Source: CAJINA01 sp964636125
GTDB taxonomy: Bacteria; Desulfobacterota; Desulfobacteria; Desulfobacterales; CAJINA01
Assembly: GCA_964636125.1 (NCBI GenBank)
Contig: CAZWPX010000005.1
Coordinates: forward strand, 1 to 64,000
Length of the DNA stretch: 64,000 nucleotides
Direction: 5' to 3'
Part shown: in pieces, positions 1 through 7,773 of the stretch
Layout: each line of letters opens with the position of its first letter
Numbering within the stretch: the first letter of the stretch is position 1
The notes under the pieces: generated by a model
The model's database searches: none
What the model was told of the DNA's origin: nothing
What the model saw: the letters and a program-made list of their open reading frames with translations, nothing else
Made by a program: the position numbers and the translations under genes

Positions 1-149
1 ATGTTCGTCGGAACGGATGCCGCAGCCCTGCGTAGCTGAACCGTAAGTCCAAATCGTTCATTGGGCGGGAAATTATTTGTGATTCTATAAACCTGTAATG
101 TAAGACGATGGGCTTTCTCCCACACTTTAAGTTTACTGAAATCTCGCAT
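1..149 (-). CDS. four-helix-bundle protein (S23/IVP family), partial, C-terminus beyond window
   Basis: Reading the minus strand from an ATG at 149 gives a protein starting MRDFSKLKVWEKAHRLTL and continuing with RFGLTVQLRRAAASVPTN up to the window edge. The pattern F..L.VW..A..L...VY..T..FP..E..GL..Q.RRA..S...N is the signature of the four-helix-bundle family first seen as open reading frames inside 23S rRNA intervening sequences and now known as many free-standing genes of unknown function. About 49 residues are visible; the family is usually about 115-130. It is preceded by a tract of GCTAATAGCTAA-type repeats. The family call is firm from the sequence; function is unknown. Confidence 0.85.
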   Translation of the reverse strand, partial: MRDFSKLKVWEKAHRLTLQVYRITNNFPPNERFGLTVQLRRAAASVPTN

Positions 150-162
150 TTTACCCGTCTTA

Positions 163-226
163 ATGCTAACAGCTAATGGCTAACAGCTAATAGCTAAACG
201 CTAATAGCTAAACGCTAATAGCTAAC
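163..226. repeat. short tandem repeat of AGCTAATAGCTAA type
   Basis: About 64 bp made of seven or so copies of a GCTAAnnGCTAA unit in tandem, lying between the four-helix-bundle gene start and the end of gspN. Related sequence occurs at 4814-4854 and 6738-6778. Confidence 0.85.
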
Positions 227-239
227 CGCAGATCTTGAA

Positions 240-1106
240 CTATTTCAGAGAGAACCCCGGTTTGTCAAGTGTACCGAAAAAGCGAATCGGGAAACTGTTG
301 CCACCGGTTTTTTTCTTCGGCAGCAAGCCGTCTGGAAAATTCTTTTTGAGATACGTCATGAAAGCCGGTTGAATCTTAACGGTTCCGGTCAGGTTGAACG
401 TGCTTTTCTCTAAAGGCGTCATTAAAGTTACGCTGCCGGAAAGACTCCCGTCGACTTTCTGGCCCCGCAACACACACCGGGTAATGGTTACCTGCTGCCT
501 GTTTACCACCAAATCAGTTTCAACGGTATTAAAGCTAACCGCCGCCATGTCGAAAACCGGAATCAGCAACTCAATGGTTAAATCTGTAAATTTAAGGCTG
601 GCCCGCAGCGGTTCACTGGTCGATGCTTGCTTATAAACCAGTTTACCTTCCAGTATTCCTGATACTTCACGTTTGCTGAGTGATCTTAACCCCTCTATCT
701 TTTCCAGCATCAGCCCTTCAAAGGATGCATTGGCTTTGATCATACGCGGTGTGTCAAAGCGGTCCATATCCACCCGACCAGAGAGGGTGCCGGCGTATGC
801 ATCTGCAGAAATGAACACAGCCGGGCGGCGTTTTAAAAGCGCGAGATATTCGGGTGAAATTTCTACCTGCGCGATTTCAAGCGGTGTGCTGTTGTTCCAA
901 TTGAATTCAAGCCGGCTGAAATTCAGTCCCGGCGGCAGGAAAGGCTTAATACCGCCGATGGTTCCAGTGCAGGCGGGGAACTCATTATGAAGCCGGGACA
1001 GCAGGTAGCTGGAAAGGGTGTCGGATGGGAACCGGTAATATAGAAAAAAACCGGTGGCCAGAAGCATATACAGGCAATATAGAAGCCATTTTTTGGATTT
1101 ATGCAT
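240..1106 (-). CDS. gspN: type II secretion system protein GspN
   Basis: A 288-residue protein with one N-terminal membrane segment (residues about 7-24, LLYCLYMLLATGFFLYYRF) followed by a periplasmic beta-rich domain, the layout of the GspN family. It is the last gene of the gspF-G-H-I-J-K-L-M-N operon, 12 bp downstream of gspM. GspN is an accessory inner-membrane component of type II secretion present in only some systems; its exact role is unclear. The domain matches GspN in general shape (DxxxGxxxG strands, IxPxxxxxL near residues 82-90), and the position at the end of the operon supports the name. Confidence 0.85.
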   Translation of the reverse strand: MHKSKKWLLYCLYMLLATGFFLYYRFPSDTLSSYLLSRLHNEFPACTGTIGGIKPFLPPGLNFSRLEFNWNNSTPLEIAQVEISPEYLALLKRRPAVFISADAYAGTLSGRVDMDRFDTPRMIKANASFEGLMLEKIEGLRSLSKREVSGILEGKLVYKQASTSEPLRASLKFTDLTIELLIPVFDMAAVSFNTVETDLVVNRQQVTITRCVLRGQKVDGSLSGSVTLMTPLEKSTFNLTGTVKIQPAFMTYLKKNFPDGLLPKKKTGGNSFPIRFFGTLDKPGFSLK

Positions 1107-1118
1107 GTGCTGAGTCCA

Positions 1119-1643
1119 TCAAATCCTGAACGATTCAATTTCCATTATGGCCGTGACAAGCTCCTTGTCTTTGCCTGTCTTGACAATGGAAATTCTTTTT
1201 AGGTGGACTTCGTTCTCTGAGGTTTCCACTTTGTGGAGGTAGGCAACCAGCTGTTCGATTGTGATTGCCTGGAGTTTCATTTCAACCGTGGAGATCTTAA
1301 ACGGGCTGTTTTTAGGAGCTGTTGTGGACGGCTTCATATATGCAATCCGGTCCTTCAGCCTGGTTTTACCGGCAATCTGATCCAGAAATGAGAATAGCGT
1401 GAAAGTTGCTTTTTTCCCAGCGATCTGCTTGCGGGCGGACTCAGATTGTTGCTGCAGCAAACTTAATTCTGCAGCCAGGGATTGAATTTCAGAAATGGTA
1501 TGCGTGTTGACTTGCAATACTCTCTGGAGGCGCTTGTTTTTGTCGAACAGGGGAAAAACCACGAACTGAACAATCAAAAAGAGGCCTATGAACCCGGTGG
1601 CCATGTAGATCATGAGTTTTTCACGTTTATTAAGTCGCGTCAC
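1119..1643 (-). CDS. gspM: type II secretion system protein GspM
   Basis: A 174-residue bitopic protein: a short cytoplasmic stretch (MTRLNKREKLMIYMA), one membrane segment at about residues 12-32, a coiled-coil-like part (residues 35-80, rich in L, Q and E) and a ferredoxin-like periplasmic domain. GspM supports GspL in the inner-membrane platform. The start overlaps the end of gspL by 4 bp, so the two are translationally coupled. Sequence in this family is poorly conserved; the call rests on size, topology and place between gspL and gspN. Confidence 0.85.
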   Translation of the reverse strand: MTRLNKREKLMIYMATGFIGLFLIVQFVVFPLFDKNKRLQRVLQVNTHTISEIQSLAAELSLLQQQSESARKQIAGKKATFTLFSFLDQIAGKTRLKDRIAYMKPSTTAPKNSPFKISTVEMKLQAITIEQLVAYLHKVETSENEVHLKRISIVKTGKDKELVTAIMEIESFRI

Positions 1644-3091
1644 AGGAGCACCTTGAGCTTAAAATTAATTCGGTTTCCGGATTTTTCCAGGTTGGCCGAA
1701 CTGATGGTGACCTGGCTGAAAAGCGGTGTCTTTTCAAGCCGTGTTTGAATATCGTCCACAGAATTAAACGTATCTGTCTGGCCGCTGATCAGAACACTTT
1801 CCTGGCTTATTACCACCCGGGTCAGTTCAACATCAGCCTTGGCGGGAATCCCCGCACTCAATTCATTGAGGATATCAATTGCCCGGATCTGTTTGCCTGA
1901 CTGGGAGGGCAACAGGAGGTTTTTCTTGATGTCCTGGAGCTTAACCTGCATCTGCTGAAGGGGATCCACAATGCGTTTGACATCCGGCAAGGCAGCTTTG
2001 AAAATAGACACGATTTCCCGATCCAGGCGGGCGACCTTTTTTTCGAGAAGATAAGAGTCTATCAGAATATTGGTAAAGGCGAGTGCGGCAACCAGCAGGG
2101 CAACCAGGCTGGAGGTCACAATGCTCTTGCGGTGAATCACCCATTGCTTTTTACGCTCGAAAGGCCCTTTGCGAAAATTGAAGCCTTTAAGGCCGGCCAG
2201 TTCGAGACCGGCCAGGGCAAGTGCGTTTTGCATCGTCTCCGGTGCCGGTATCTGCTCTGCTTCCTGAAGCGCCAGAATACTTTTATTTTGTCCCAGGTCT
2301 GCCGTGCGGACAGGTATTTCCAGATCATTTTCAATCTGTTCAGTCAATTCTGAATTTGTTCGATCGGCCCCGGAGACAAACAGGATTTCAGGATCAGCAG
2401 CAATCCCACAGGTGTCTTCAAAGGCCAACAAGGTGCGTTTTATCTGGCGTGTGATTTCAAAGACGGTCTCGGTGGCTGCAGCAGGGGGGAGCAGCGCTGT
2501 GCGCGCCAGTACGATCCGCCCCCTGACGGCAAAAAACAGTGTCAGGGTGTGTTGGCCCAGATCACAGAAGATCCAATTGTCAGGTAATCCGGCCGTGTCC
2601 GCCAGGCAGAGCGCCGTGGGGTACCCCCGGATAGAGATAATTTCCGGGTCCAGTTTGAAAACTGAGAGAGTCTCCAGAAGTGTTTCTATCCTGGTATTTT
2701 CTACCGCCGCGGTGATCAGGCGGCTGTCCTGATTCTTGCTGGCCCCGGTTTTCTGAAAATCTATGATCAGGTTCTCAACGGGATGGGGCAGGGTGGATTC
2801 CAGCTCAAATGGCAGCACCTGTTTGATTTGCTTGTCTTCGCGAAAGGGTACCTGCAGGGTACGGAAAAAAAAACTGCTGACCGGCAGCGAGACATTGCAA
2901 ACTGCACCGGAGATATCGAGTTCTTTTGTTAAAAGGCCCAGGGCGTCGAGAAGCGCTTTATCCGGATCAGGCTGCTGGCCAAAGGGCACCCTGGCCGTGG
3001 ATTCAACCACATGGCCCTTGAGGCTGCTGCCAATCAGGACGCCTGAGACAAAATCGTCTCCAATGTCGAGGCCGAGGATTTTCCTGCTCAT
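1640..3091 (-). CDS. gspL: type II secretion GspL / PilM-like actin-fold protein
   Basis: A 483-residue protein. The N-terminal half is an actin-like (ASKHA) PilM/GspL domain with the phosphate-1-like motif LGLDIGDDFVSGVLIG at residues 6-21 and later conserved strands (DNWIFCDLGQHTLTLFF). A single membrane helix lies at about residues 325-345, followed by a coiled coil and a periplasmic domain like GspL-C/PilN. GspL recruits the ATPase GspE to the membrane and binds GspM. It overlaps gspM by 4 bp. A 141-bp palindromic element (3115-3255) sits 24 bp before its start and a second inverted-repeat element lies behind that, so this gene is 469 bp from gspK. Confidence 0.88.
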   Translation of the reverse strand: MSRKILGLDIGDDFVSGVLIGSSLKGHVVESTARVPFGQQPDPDKALLDALGLLTKELDISGAVCNVSLPVSSFFFRTLQVPFREDKQIKQVLPFELESTLPHPVENLIIDFQKTGASKNQDSRLITAAVENTRIETLLETLSVFKLDPEIISIRGYPTALCLADTAGLPDNWIFCDLGQHTLTLFFAVRGRIVLARTALLPPAAATETVFEITRQIKRTLLAFEDTCGIAADPEILFVSGADRTNSELTEQIENDLEIPVRTADLGQNKSILALQEAEQIPAPETMQNALALAGLELAGLKGFNFRKGPFERKKQWVIHRKSIVTSSLVALLVAALAFTNILIDSYLLEKKVARLDREIVSIFKAALPDVKRIVDPLQQMQVKLQDIKKNLLLPSQSGKQIRAIDILNELSAGIPAKADVELTRVVISQESVLISGQTDTFNSVDDIQTRLEKTPLFSQVTISSANLEKSGNRINFKLKVLL

Positions 3092-3114
3092 GCCGGTCTA
3101 TTAACTCCGTTGTA

Positions 3115-3255
3115 GTGCCCATCCTTAAATGGCCAATTTCACCAATTTCTGCGTCCGACTCAAATTTCAGTCCTCGAAATACTCCATGTATTCCTTTGGT
3201 TGAAATTTTCGCCGTCCTTGAACTTGAAGAAATTCTTCCATTTATGGACGGACAC
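3115..3255. repeat. 141-bp imperfect palindrome, copy A of the TCCTCGAAATAC family
   Basis: The ends GTGCCCATCCTTAAATGG and CCATTTATGGACGGACAC are inverted copies of each other, and the centre is TCCTCGAAATAC-tccat-GTATTCCTTTGG. The same centre and the CTGCGT box on the left arm occur at 52767-52911, 56696-56842 and 60988-61133. A single left end (GTGCCTATCCATAAAT) also occurs alone at 4737-4752. Confidence 0.85.
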
Positions 3256-3277
3256 TCGTTAGCGATTTAGCTGTTTA

Positions 3278-3513
3278 GGCTGAAGGCTGTTAGCAACATC
3301 TAAAACCCAAACACCTGAACTTCCAACATCGAACATCGAACTTTGAACATCGAATATGGTAGTCGCTGCGCTCCGCCTTTTCAAATAACTAATAATGAAT
3401 AACAAGTAACCGGTTTAATTGGTTCAATTGGTTTTAATTCAAAGTTCGACGTTGAACGTTCGATGTTCGACGTTCGGATTCCGTCCTTGCTATCGGCCTA
3501 ACAGCCTTCAGTC
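3278..3513. repeat. composite inverted repeat of the GTTCGA/TCGAAC family, copy 1
   Basis: The left side carries GGCTGAAGGCTGTTAG and a tract of CATCGAAC units (3317-3356). The middle holds GTCGCTGCGCTCCGCC and AT-rich sequence. The right side carries the complementary tract GTTCGACGTTGAACGTTCG (from about 3441) and GGCCTAACAGCCTTCAGTC, the inverse of the outer left end. The whole 3092-3560 spacer between gspK and gspL holds only this and copy A of the palindrome family; no gene is visible. Confidence 0.85.
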
Positions 3514-3560
3514 TATCCACCTGAACGGGATGTTGTGTTTTCCCGTTCCCCATCCATATT

Positions 3561-4697
3561 TCATTTTACCTCGCGGCGCAAGACTTTGCAGGTCCATTTA
3601 CCTGTTTTCTTTTGCTTTTCTCTTTGAATGATCGTTTCGGTAACCAGGGGCGCCGCATCCAGCGTGGCGGTAGCCTCAATTCGGAAAAGGTCACTTGTGG
3701 TTGTCAGCAGGTTGCTGTTGATTTCGAGATCGGCGCAGCCGGGAGCATCTTTGTACCACTTTGGATTTTCAAAGGCCGCACCGTTTTGGTCCTCGATCAG
3801 CAGGGCGCGGTATTCGTCTATGGCTGCAGCCCGGTCCTTGTATTCCAGGGGCAGTACCGCTGCAATGACCATAATATCGGCGGTGTTCAGGTTGATACTG
3901 CCTTTGTAGACGGCCTTGCCATTGTTTTCAGTGGTCACTCCGAAAACGGAGACCTGGTCGACAATCCCGGGCGCGTTTAAAGTGCCATACAGTAATTCTC
4001 TTGAAAAGCCTTTGACCAGGGTGAGTTCATCGATGTGTAAAAAAGGCCCGTTTCTGGCTGTGTAAGGGTTATCAAGACCCTCATAATAGTCTGACTCGGC
4101 CCCAGACAGGCCGGTGATGGCATCATCATCTCCGGTGTCCAGCCAATCCTTGGCGGAGTTGATAATGGTATTGGGGTCAATTTTTTCAAACTCGTCGTTT
4201 TGCGCAATATGCGTCTGCAGGAGTTGGTCCCAGATGATTCTCTGCAGTTCATTGAAAGCGCGTCTTTCTGGGTGCTGAACGAGGGCATTGATCTGAATCC
4301 GGCTCAATTCATCCGTAATTTTTAAAGTGACCGTGCCGTTGTCCAGGGGGATATCGGCCATCACAAGGGCTATTTTTTCAGGATCGGACCACTCTTCAAG
4401 CAGGGAGTCTGTTTCCGACTCCCGGCGGTCTTTGACCAGCATGGCCATGGCGGCCTGGGTGCCGGAGTCGGCCAGGTGGGCCAGGACCAGGTGATTCCGG
4501 TTTGTATAGGTGCTCTCCACATAGAGCCTCGTTTTCCGATTGACTTCGATGCCCACGGCAATCAACAGGGTGATGATCGCCAGGGTTATCAGCAGGGCGA
4601 TGCCGTGGTTATCCGCCAGGATGGCCCCAGGCGGAACGGGTGCCGCTGAAATGTTTCCAGAAATTTTTGCGGCTGCTGGTTGCGATCCTTTTGGCAT
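3561..4697 (-). CDS. gspK: type II secretion minor pseudopilin GspK
   Basis: About 378 residues. The N-terminal part carries a type IV prepilin-like segment, HGIALLITLAIITLLIA, with cleavage expected between G and I by the prepilin peptidase. This is followed by the large alpha domain typical of GspK (family about 300-350 residues), with NALV, DWLDTGDD and the pattern FLHIDELTLVKGF near the middle. GspK caps the pseudopilus tip with GspI and GspJ. I chose the ATG at 4697; a TTG at 4709 would add four residues. The leader of about 30 residues before the cleavage site is long, so a later start is possible. The DWLD motif is seen in GspK proteins where the domain binds calcium. Confidence 0.87.
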   Translation of the reverse strand: MPKGSQPAAAKISGNISAAPVPPGAILADNHGIALLITLAIITLLIAVGIEVNRKTRLYVESTYTNRNHLVLAHLADSGTQAAMAMLVKDRRESETDSLLEEWSDPEKIALVMADIPLDNGTVTLKITDELSRIQINALVQHPERRAFNELQRIIWDQLLQTHIAQNDEFEKIDPNTIINSAKDWLDTGDDDAITGLSGAESDYYEGLDNPYTARNGPFLHIDELTLVKGFSRELLYGTLNAPGIVDQVSVFGVTTENNGKAVYKGSINLNTADIMVIAAVLPLEYKDRAAAIDEYRALLIEDQNGAAFENPKWYKDAPGCADLEINSNLLTTTSDLFRIEATATLDAAPLVTETIIQREKQKKTGKWTCKVLRREVK

Positions 4698-4736
4698 CAC
4701 CCTTTCCAATTCCGGGTCTATAATTAAGTTTAGTTA

Positions 4737-4752
4737 GTGCCTATCCATAAAT
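4737..4752. repeat. solitary end of the TCCTCGAAATAC-family palindrome
   Basis: GTGCCTATCCATAAAT matches the outer 16 bases of copy A (3115-3130, GTGCCCATCCTTAAAT) and the same end read inwards from 3255, but no centre or second arm follows. It looks like a remnant. It lies in the gspJ-gspK spacer. Confidence 0.5.
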
Positions 4753-4813
4753 CAAAGATTTCAGGATGGCGCTATTAGCGGTTAGCAATTAGGTAATGCC
4801 CTGTATTTTAACA

Positions 4814-4854
4814 GTTTTATCTAAAAGCTAATGGCTAAAAGCTAACACCTTCCA
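4814..4854. repeat. 41-bp direct repeat of GCTAA type
   Basis: The tract from GTTTTATC to AACACCTTCCA is nearly identical to 6738-6778. The first lies just downstream of gspJ and the second covers the translation start region of gspH. Both contain GCTAA units like those at 163-226. Confidence 0.8.
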
Positions 4855-4874
4855 TTCTATCAGCCTGGAAACGG

Positions 4875-5561
4875 TCACTTGATACCTTTCCGGACCACCG
4901 GCAGCGCGATGCGGGTTCTAAACATCCGGCTGGTATTTTCATTCCCGACTTCAAGCTCAATTTCAATTCCCGACGGGGCTGCGTATTTGTAATCCGCTGA
5001 TTCAGAATCCCAGGTTTCGTGCTCCTCGTTGGATTCGTCATAATATCTAAGTGTAAAAGACCTGATATCTTCGCACAGGACCGGGTCCGCCATTTTTTCC
5101 TCAAAAGACGGATAGGGGAAAAGGTTGTCGGATCTTCTGAGAACGGTGGTGCCATCCCGGTCGGTATGGACATAGTACCTGATTTCAGCGATGCCGCTGC
5201 GGCGGGGGCTGCCTCCCGGCGGCAGGTGGGCCAGCGCTGTAAACCGGAGCCGGCTGAAATCCGCGCTGCCCGTGCTGGCCTGTTCGCCCACAACCCGGTA
5301 GTCCCCCGGTGGGGAAGCCATACCTGGTTTGGTATACTGCGGCGGCAGATTTATGTGGAGTGCCCGCAGGTCTTTGGCAATCCGGGACAGGCAGGTCTGG
5401 GCCATTTCGTAGTGTATCCGGCCGTTTTCAAAATCGCGGGTGCCCATAAACAGGGTCCGGTAGGAGACAAACAAGGTCGAGGCCAGGATGCTGAAGAGCA
5501 AAATTGCAACCAGCAATTCCAAAAGTGTGAACCCGCCGCTATGTTCGTACCGATGCTTCAT
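4875..5561 (-). CDS. gspJ: type II secretion minor pseudopilin GspJ
   Basis: A 228-residue protein with the prepilin motif GGFTLLELLVAILLFSILAS after a 9-residue leader (MKHRYEHSG), with cleavage between G and F and the conserved E at +5. The C-terminal beta-rich domain has the GspJ-like features RIAKDL near residue 74 and a late RYYD. GspJ forms the tip complex of the pseudopilus with GspI and GspK. It follows gspI after a 264-bp spacer that contains a TIR-bounded repeat element. Confidence 0.88.
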   Translation of the reverse strand: MKHRYEHSGGFTLLELLVAILLFSILASTLFVSYRTLFMGTRDFENGRIHYEMAQTCLSRIAKDLRALHINLPPQYTKPGMASPPGDYRVVGEQASTGSADFSRLRFTALAHLPPGGSPRRSGIAEIRYYVHTDRDGTTVLRRSDNLFPYPSFEEKMADPVLCEDIRSFTLRYYDESNEEHETWDSESADYKYAAPSGIEIELEVGNENTSRMFRTRIALPVVRKGIK

Positions 5562-5648
5562 AAATAATGTGACTCCGATGGCGCACGCACAATTGTGTTA
5601 GAAAAGAGGGCTCAAGGATTCGAGGATTCAAGGGGTCAAGTGTTGATG

Positions 5649-5769
5649 GTCCCGTAAAAAGTCGAAGTTTGCTTTTTTTGTCATCCCGGCGAAGGCCGGG
5701 AGCCAGTGATTTCAAGGACTTCTGGATGCCGGATCAAGCCCGGCATGACGGTCAAGGGCTTTTTTACGG
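5649..5769. repeat. about 120-bp repeat element with GTCCCGTAAAAA ends, copy E1
   Basis: The left end GTCCCGTAAAAAGTC and the right end CTTTTTTACGG are inverted copies. Inside are two hairpins, GTCATCCCGGCGAAGGCCGGGA and GGATGCCGGATC/GCCCGGCATGAC, separated by CAGTGATTTCAAG. Further copies lie at 25741-25864, 40355-40479 and, degraded, at 57984-58072. It occupies the gspI-gspJ spacer. Confidence 0.88.
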
Positions 5770-5825
5770 ATTGTTCTGTGTGTTCTTCACTCGAATCCTG
5801 GAATCCTCGAATCCTGGAATCCTTC

Positions 5826-6221
5826 TCATTCTTGATAAAAATGATAAACTGACATATTGTAGCGATATTGATCTTGCCCGAACGCAATGGTCACGTCCAG
5901 CTTCTTCAAACCTTCAGCGGTTGTCCCCAGGGTTTCGGACTCGATATCTTCCACGAAGAATTGCCATGTGTAGTCCGGGAATGCGTCACCGAAGTCTCCG
6001 GAATCCGATGCGAGGTCATCTAAAGGGGTGGCTTTAAACACAGCCAGCTTGGATTGTAGAAGCAGGGGGGCAGTGGTCTGAAACCGCGCCGCATTGTTCA
6101 TTGAGATAGATTGGGCCTGCAATCTGAAAACAGCCACCAGGACGAGGGCCATTATGGAAAGAGACACCAGAACTTCAAGGAGTGTGAAACCATCACTGGT
6201 TGAAACTGATGTTTTCATCAT
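5826..6221 (-). CDS. gspI: type II secretion minor pseudopilin GspI
   Basis: A 131-residue protein with the prepilin motif DGFTLLEVLVSLSIMALVLV after a 10-residue leader; cleavage is expected between G and F, with E at +5. The length fits GspI (about 120-130). GspI nucleates the pseudopilus tip with GspJ and GspK. The start overlaps the end of gspH by 29 bp and is preceded by AGGG nine bases upstream, suggesting translational coupling. Confidence 0.88.
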   Translation of the reverse strand: MMKTSVSTSDGFTLLEVLVSLSIMALVLVAVFRLQAQSISMNNAARFQTTAPLLLQSKLAVFKATPLDDLASDSGDFGDAFPDYTWQFFVEDIESETLGTTAEGLKKLDVTIAFGQDQYRYNMSVYHFYQE

Positions 6222-6735
6222 AGAGTTTTACCCTAGTGAGAAACGGCTCGATGAGAAACGAACGATGCGACTCATCGCTTAATTGCGCATGGATAATGGC
6301 CATGTCTGAATACCCCTTTTTGGAAAAATGAACGATAGACTGGCCCAGGGGGTATTGACCCTGGTGCGGAAATTCAATGTCCAGAAGCCTGAAATCATCC
6401 GGCATTAAAAACCCGCTTTTTTCCGCATCCAGAAGCTCTTCCGTTGTCATTGATTCATTTGACACCCATATCGTGCCGGCATCGGTATTAATGTGCAGGG
6501 CGTGGTCTTGCCCTGCCTGGACTGATTTTTGTTTCAACGCTCGAATGGTACCGACGATCCACGCAGACGTTTTCCGGTCTTCATCCAGGAACGGGTTGTC
6601 CTGCAAGCGGGGTACCGTGATAAACAGCATCAGGCTGGCCAGCGACAGGACCACCAGCAGTTCAATGAGGGTAAAGCCCCGGGAAGAGGTTATACCGGTT
6701 GCCGGAAATATGTTACGTTTGGTCTGAGTATTCAT
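6193..6735 (-). CDS. gspH: type II secretion minor pseudopilin GspH
   Basis: About 180 residues from the ATG at 6735, with the prepilin motif RGFTLIELLVVLSLASLMLF at about residue 19. The C-terminal domain is diverged, as is usual for GspH. It lies between gspG and gspI. A repeat (6738-6778) covers the region where its ribosome binding site would be; a TTG at 6747 would add four residues but lies within that repeat. Confidence 0.85.
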   Translation of the reverse strand: MNTQTKRNIFPATGITSSRGFTLIELLVVLSLASLMLFITVPRLQDNPFLDEDRKTSAWIVGTIRALKQKSVQAGQDHALHINTDAGTIWVSNESMTTEELLDAEKSGFLMPDDFRLLDIEFPHQGQYPLGQSIVHFSKKGYSDMAIIHAQLSDESHRSFLIEPFLTRVKLYDENISFNQ

Positions 6736-6737
6736 CA

Positions 6738-6778
6738 GTTTTATCAAAAAGCTAATTGCTAAAGGCTAACACCTTCCA
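6738..6778. repeat. 41-bp direct repeat of GCTAA type, second copy
   Basis: Nearly identical to 4814-4854 (GTTTTATC...GCTAA...AACACCTTCCA). It lies in the gspG-gspH spacer, directly upstream of the gspH start. Confidence 0.8.
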
Positions 6779-6805
6779 GCCATGATTTCCAATCATGGCC
6801 GGGCA

Positions 6806-7266
6806 CTAATCTATCTCCCAGTTGTTGATATCCTGATTTTTACCTTCGCCTCCCTGAACGCCATCCGAACCATAGGACATGAGATCGTATTCTCCATTTG
6901 CCCCGGGGCTCAGGTAGACAAACTCATTGCCCCAGGGATCACTCGGAAGCTTGCCCTTGTCAAGATAACCGCCCTGGCGCCAATTTTTAACCTGTGTCCC
7001 GGTATCGGGTGCCTGCACCAGGGCCTGCAGACCCTGTTCTGTATCCGGATAGGCGCCGTTATCAAGTTTATACAGCTTGAGCGCTGTTTCCAGGCTTTCT
7101 ATCTGAATGCGTGCTTTCAGTTGTTTGGCCTCTTCCGGCCGCCCCATAATCCGGGGGATGATAAGCCCGGCCAGGATACCGAGGATGACAATGACCACCA
7201 TGATNNNNNNNNNNTCAAGGTAAAACCCCGGGTGTCGGGTTTATAGAAAGTGTTTCTTTTTTCCAT
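6806..7266 (-). CDS. gspG: type II secretion major pseudopilin GspG (contains 10-N assembly gap)
   Basis: The ATG at 7266 opens MEKRNTFYKPDTRGFTL, then a run of 10 N (7205-7214) interrupts, and the protein resumes as IMVVIVILGILAGLIIPRIMG and continues with the GspG C-terminal domain (LYKLDNGAYPDTEQGLQAL, WGNEFVYLSPG, YDLMSYGSDG). GspG is the major subunit of the pseudopilus; residues for calcium binding near the C-terminus appear conserved. With 10 N the two parts are out of frame. The conserved motif GFTLIEIMVV needs only TTGAA (5 bases) there, which restores the frame. The gene is therefore most likely intact and the gap length wrong. Confidence 0.9.
7205..7214. other. 10-N assembly gap inside gspG
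   Basis: Ten N between the codons for GFTL and IMVV of GspG. The expected missing bases are five (TTGAA on the minus strand), so the run is a placeholder. Confidence 0.9.
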
Positions 7267-7305
7267 GCCAACTCCTTGCAAATTGAGTTATTTTAGCAGG
7301 TTAGA

Positions 7306-7772
7306 ATGTAGGCTGAAGGCTGTTAGCAAAACCTAAAAACCCAAGTAAAATCCGAACGTCGAACATCGAACGCTGAACTTCGAACATCGAATAAGGCGGT
7401 CGCTATGCTCCGTTGTTAGGGATTTAGGTGTTTAGGCTGAAAGCTGTTAGCAACACCTTAAACCCTTATAAAACCTGAACGTTAAACATCGAACGTTGAA
7501 CTTCCAACATCGAATAATGAGTCGCTTTGCTCCGCCTTAGCCGAATAACGAATAACTGGTCCGGTATGGCTGATTCAGTTCAATTGTTTGAATTTATTCC
7601 ATTGGTTTTATTGGTTTGCATTCAAAGTTCGACGTTGGACGTTCGACGTTCATCTCTTGACCTTCCGTCCTTGCCCTTCATTCAAAGTTCGAAGTTGGAC
7701 GTTCGATGTTCGACGTTCGTCTTTTGACCTTCGCCCCTGCCCTTCATTCAAAGTTCGATGTTCGGTCTTAGC
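7306..7772. repeat. composite GTTCGA/TCGAAC inverted-repeat elements, copies 2 and 3
   Basis: Two left modules (7306-7415 and 7428-7535), each with GGCTGAAGGCTGTTAGC-like sequence, CATCGAAC tracts and GTCGCT.TGCTCCG. They are followed by a core (about 7548-7620) and three right-arm units of AAAGTTCGACGTTGGACGTTC type, at about 7622, 7681 and 7748. The stretch 7548-7690 is almost identical to 40118-40260. It fills the whole gspF-gspG spacer; no gene is seen. Confidence 0.87.
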
Positions 7773-7773
7773 C

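Noticed and set aside
7306..7772. Possible CRISPR array or integron attachment sites in the repeat-rich spacers
   Set aside because: The repeats have no uniform spacer length or unique spacers, no cas genes or integrase are nearby, and arms are complementary instead of directly repeated.
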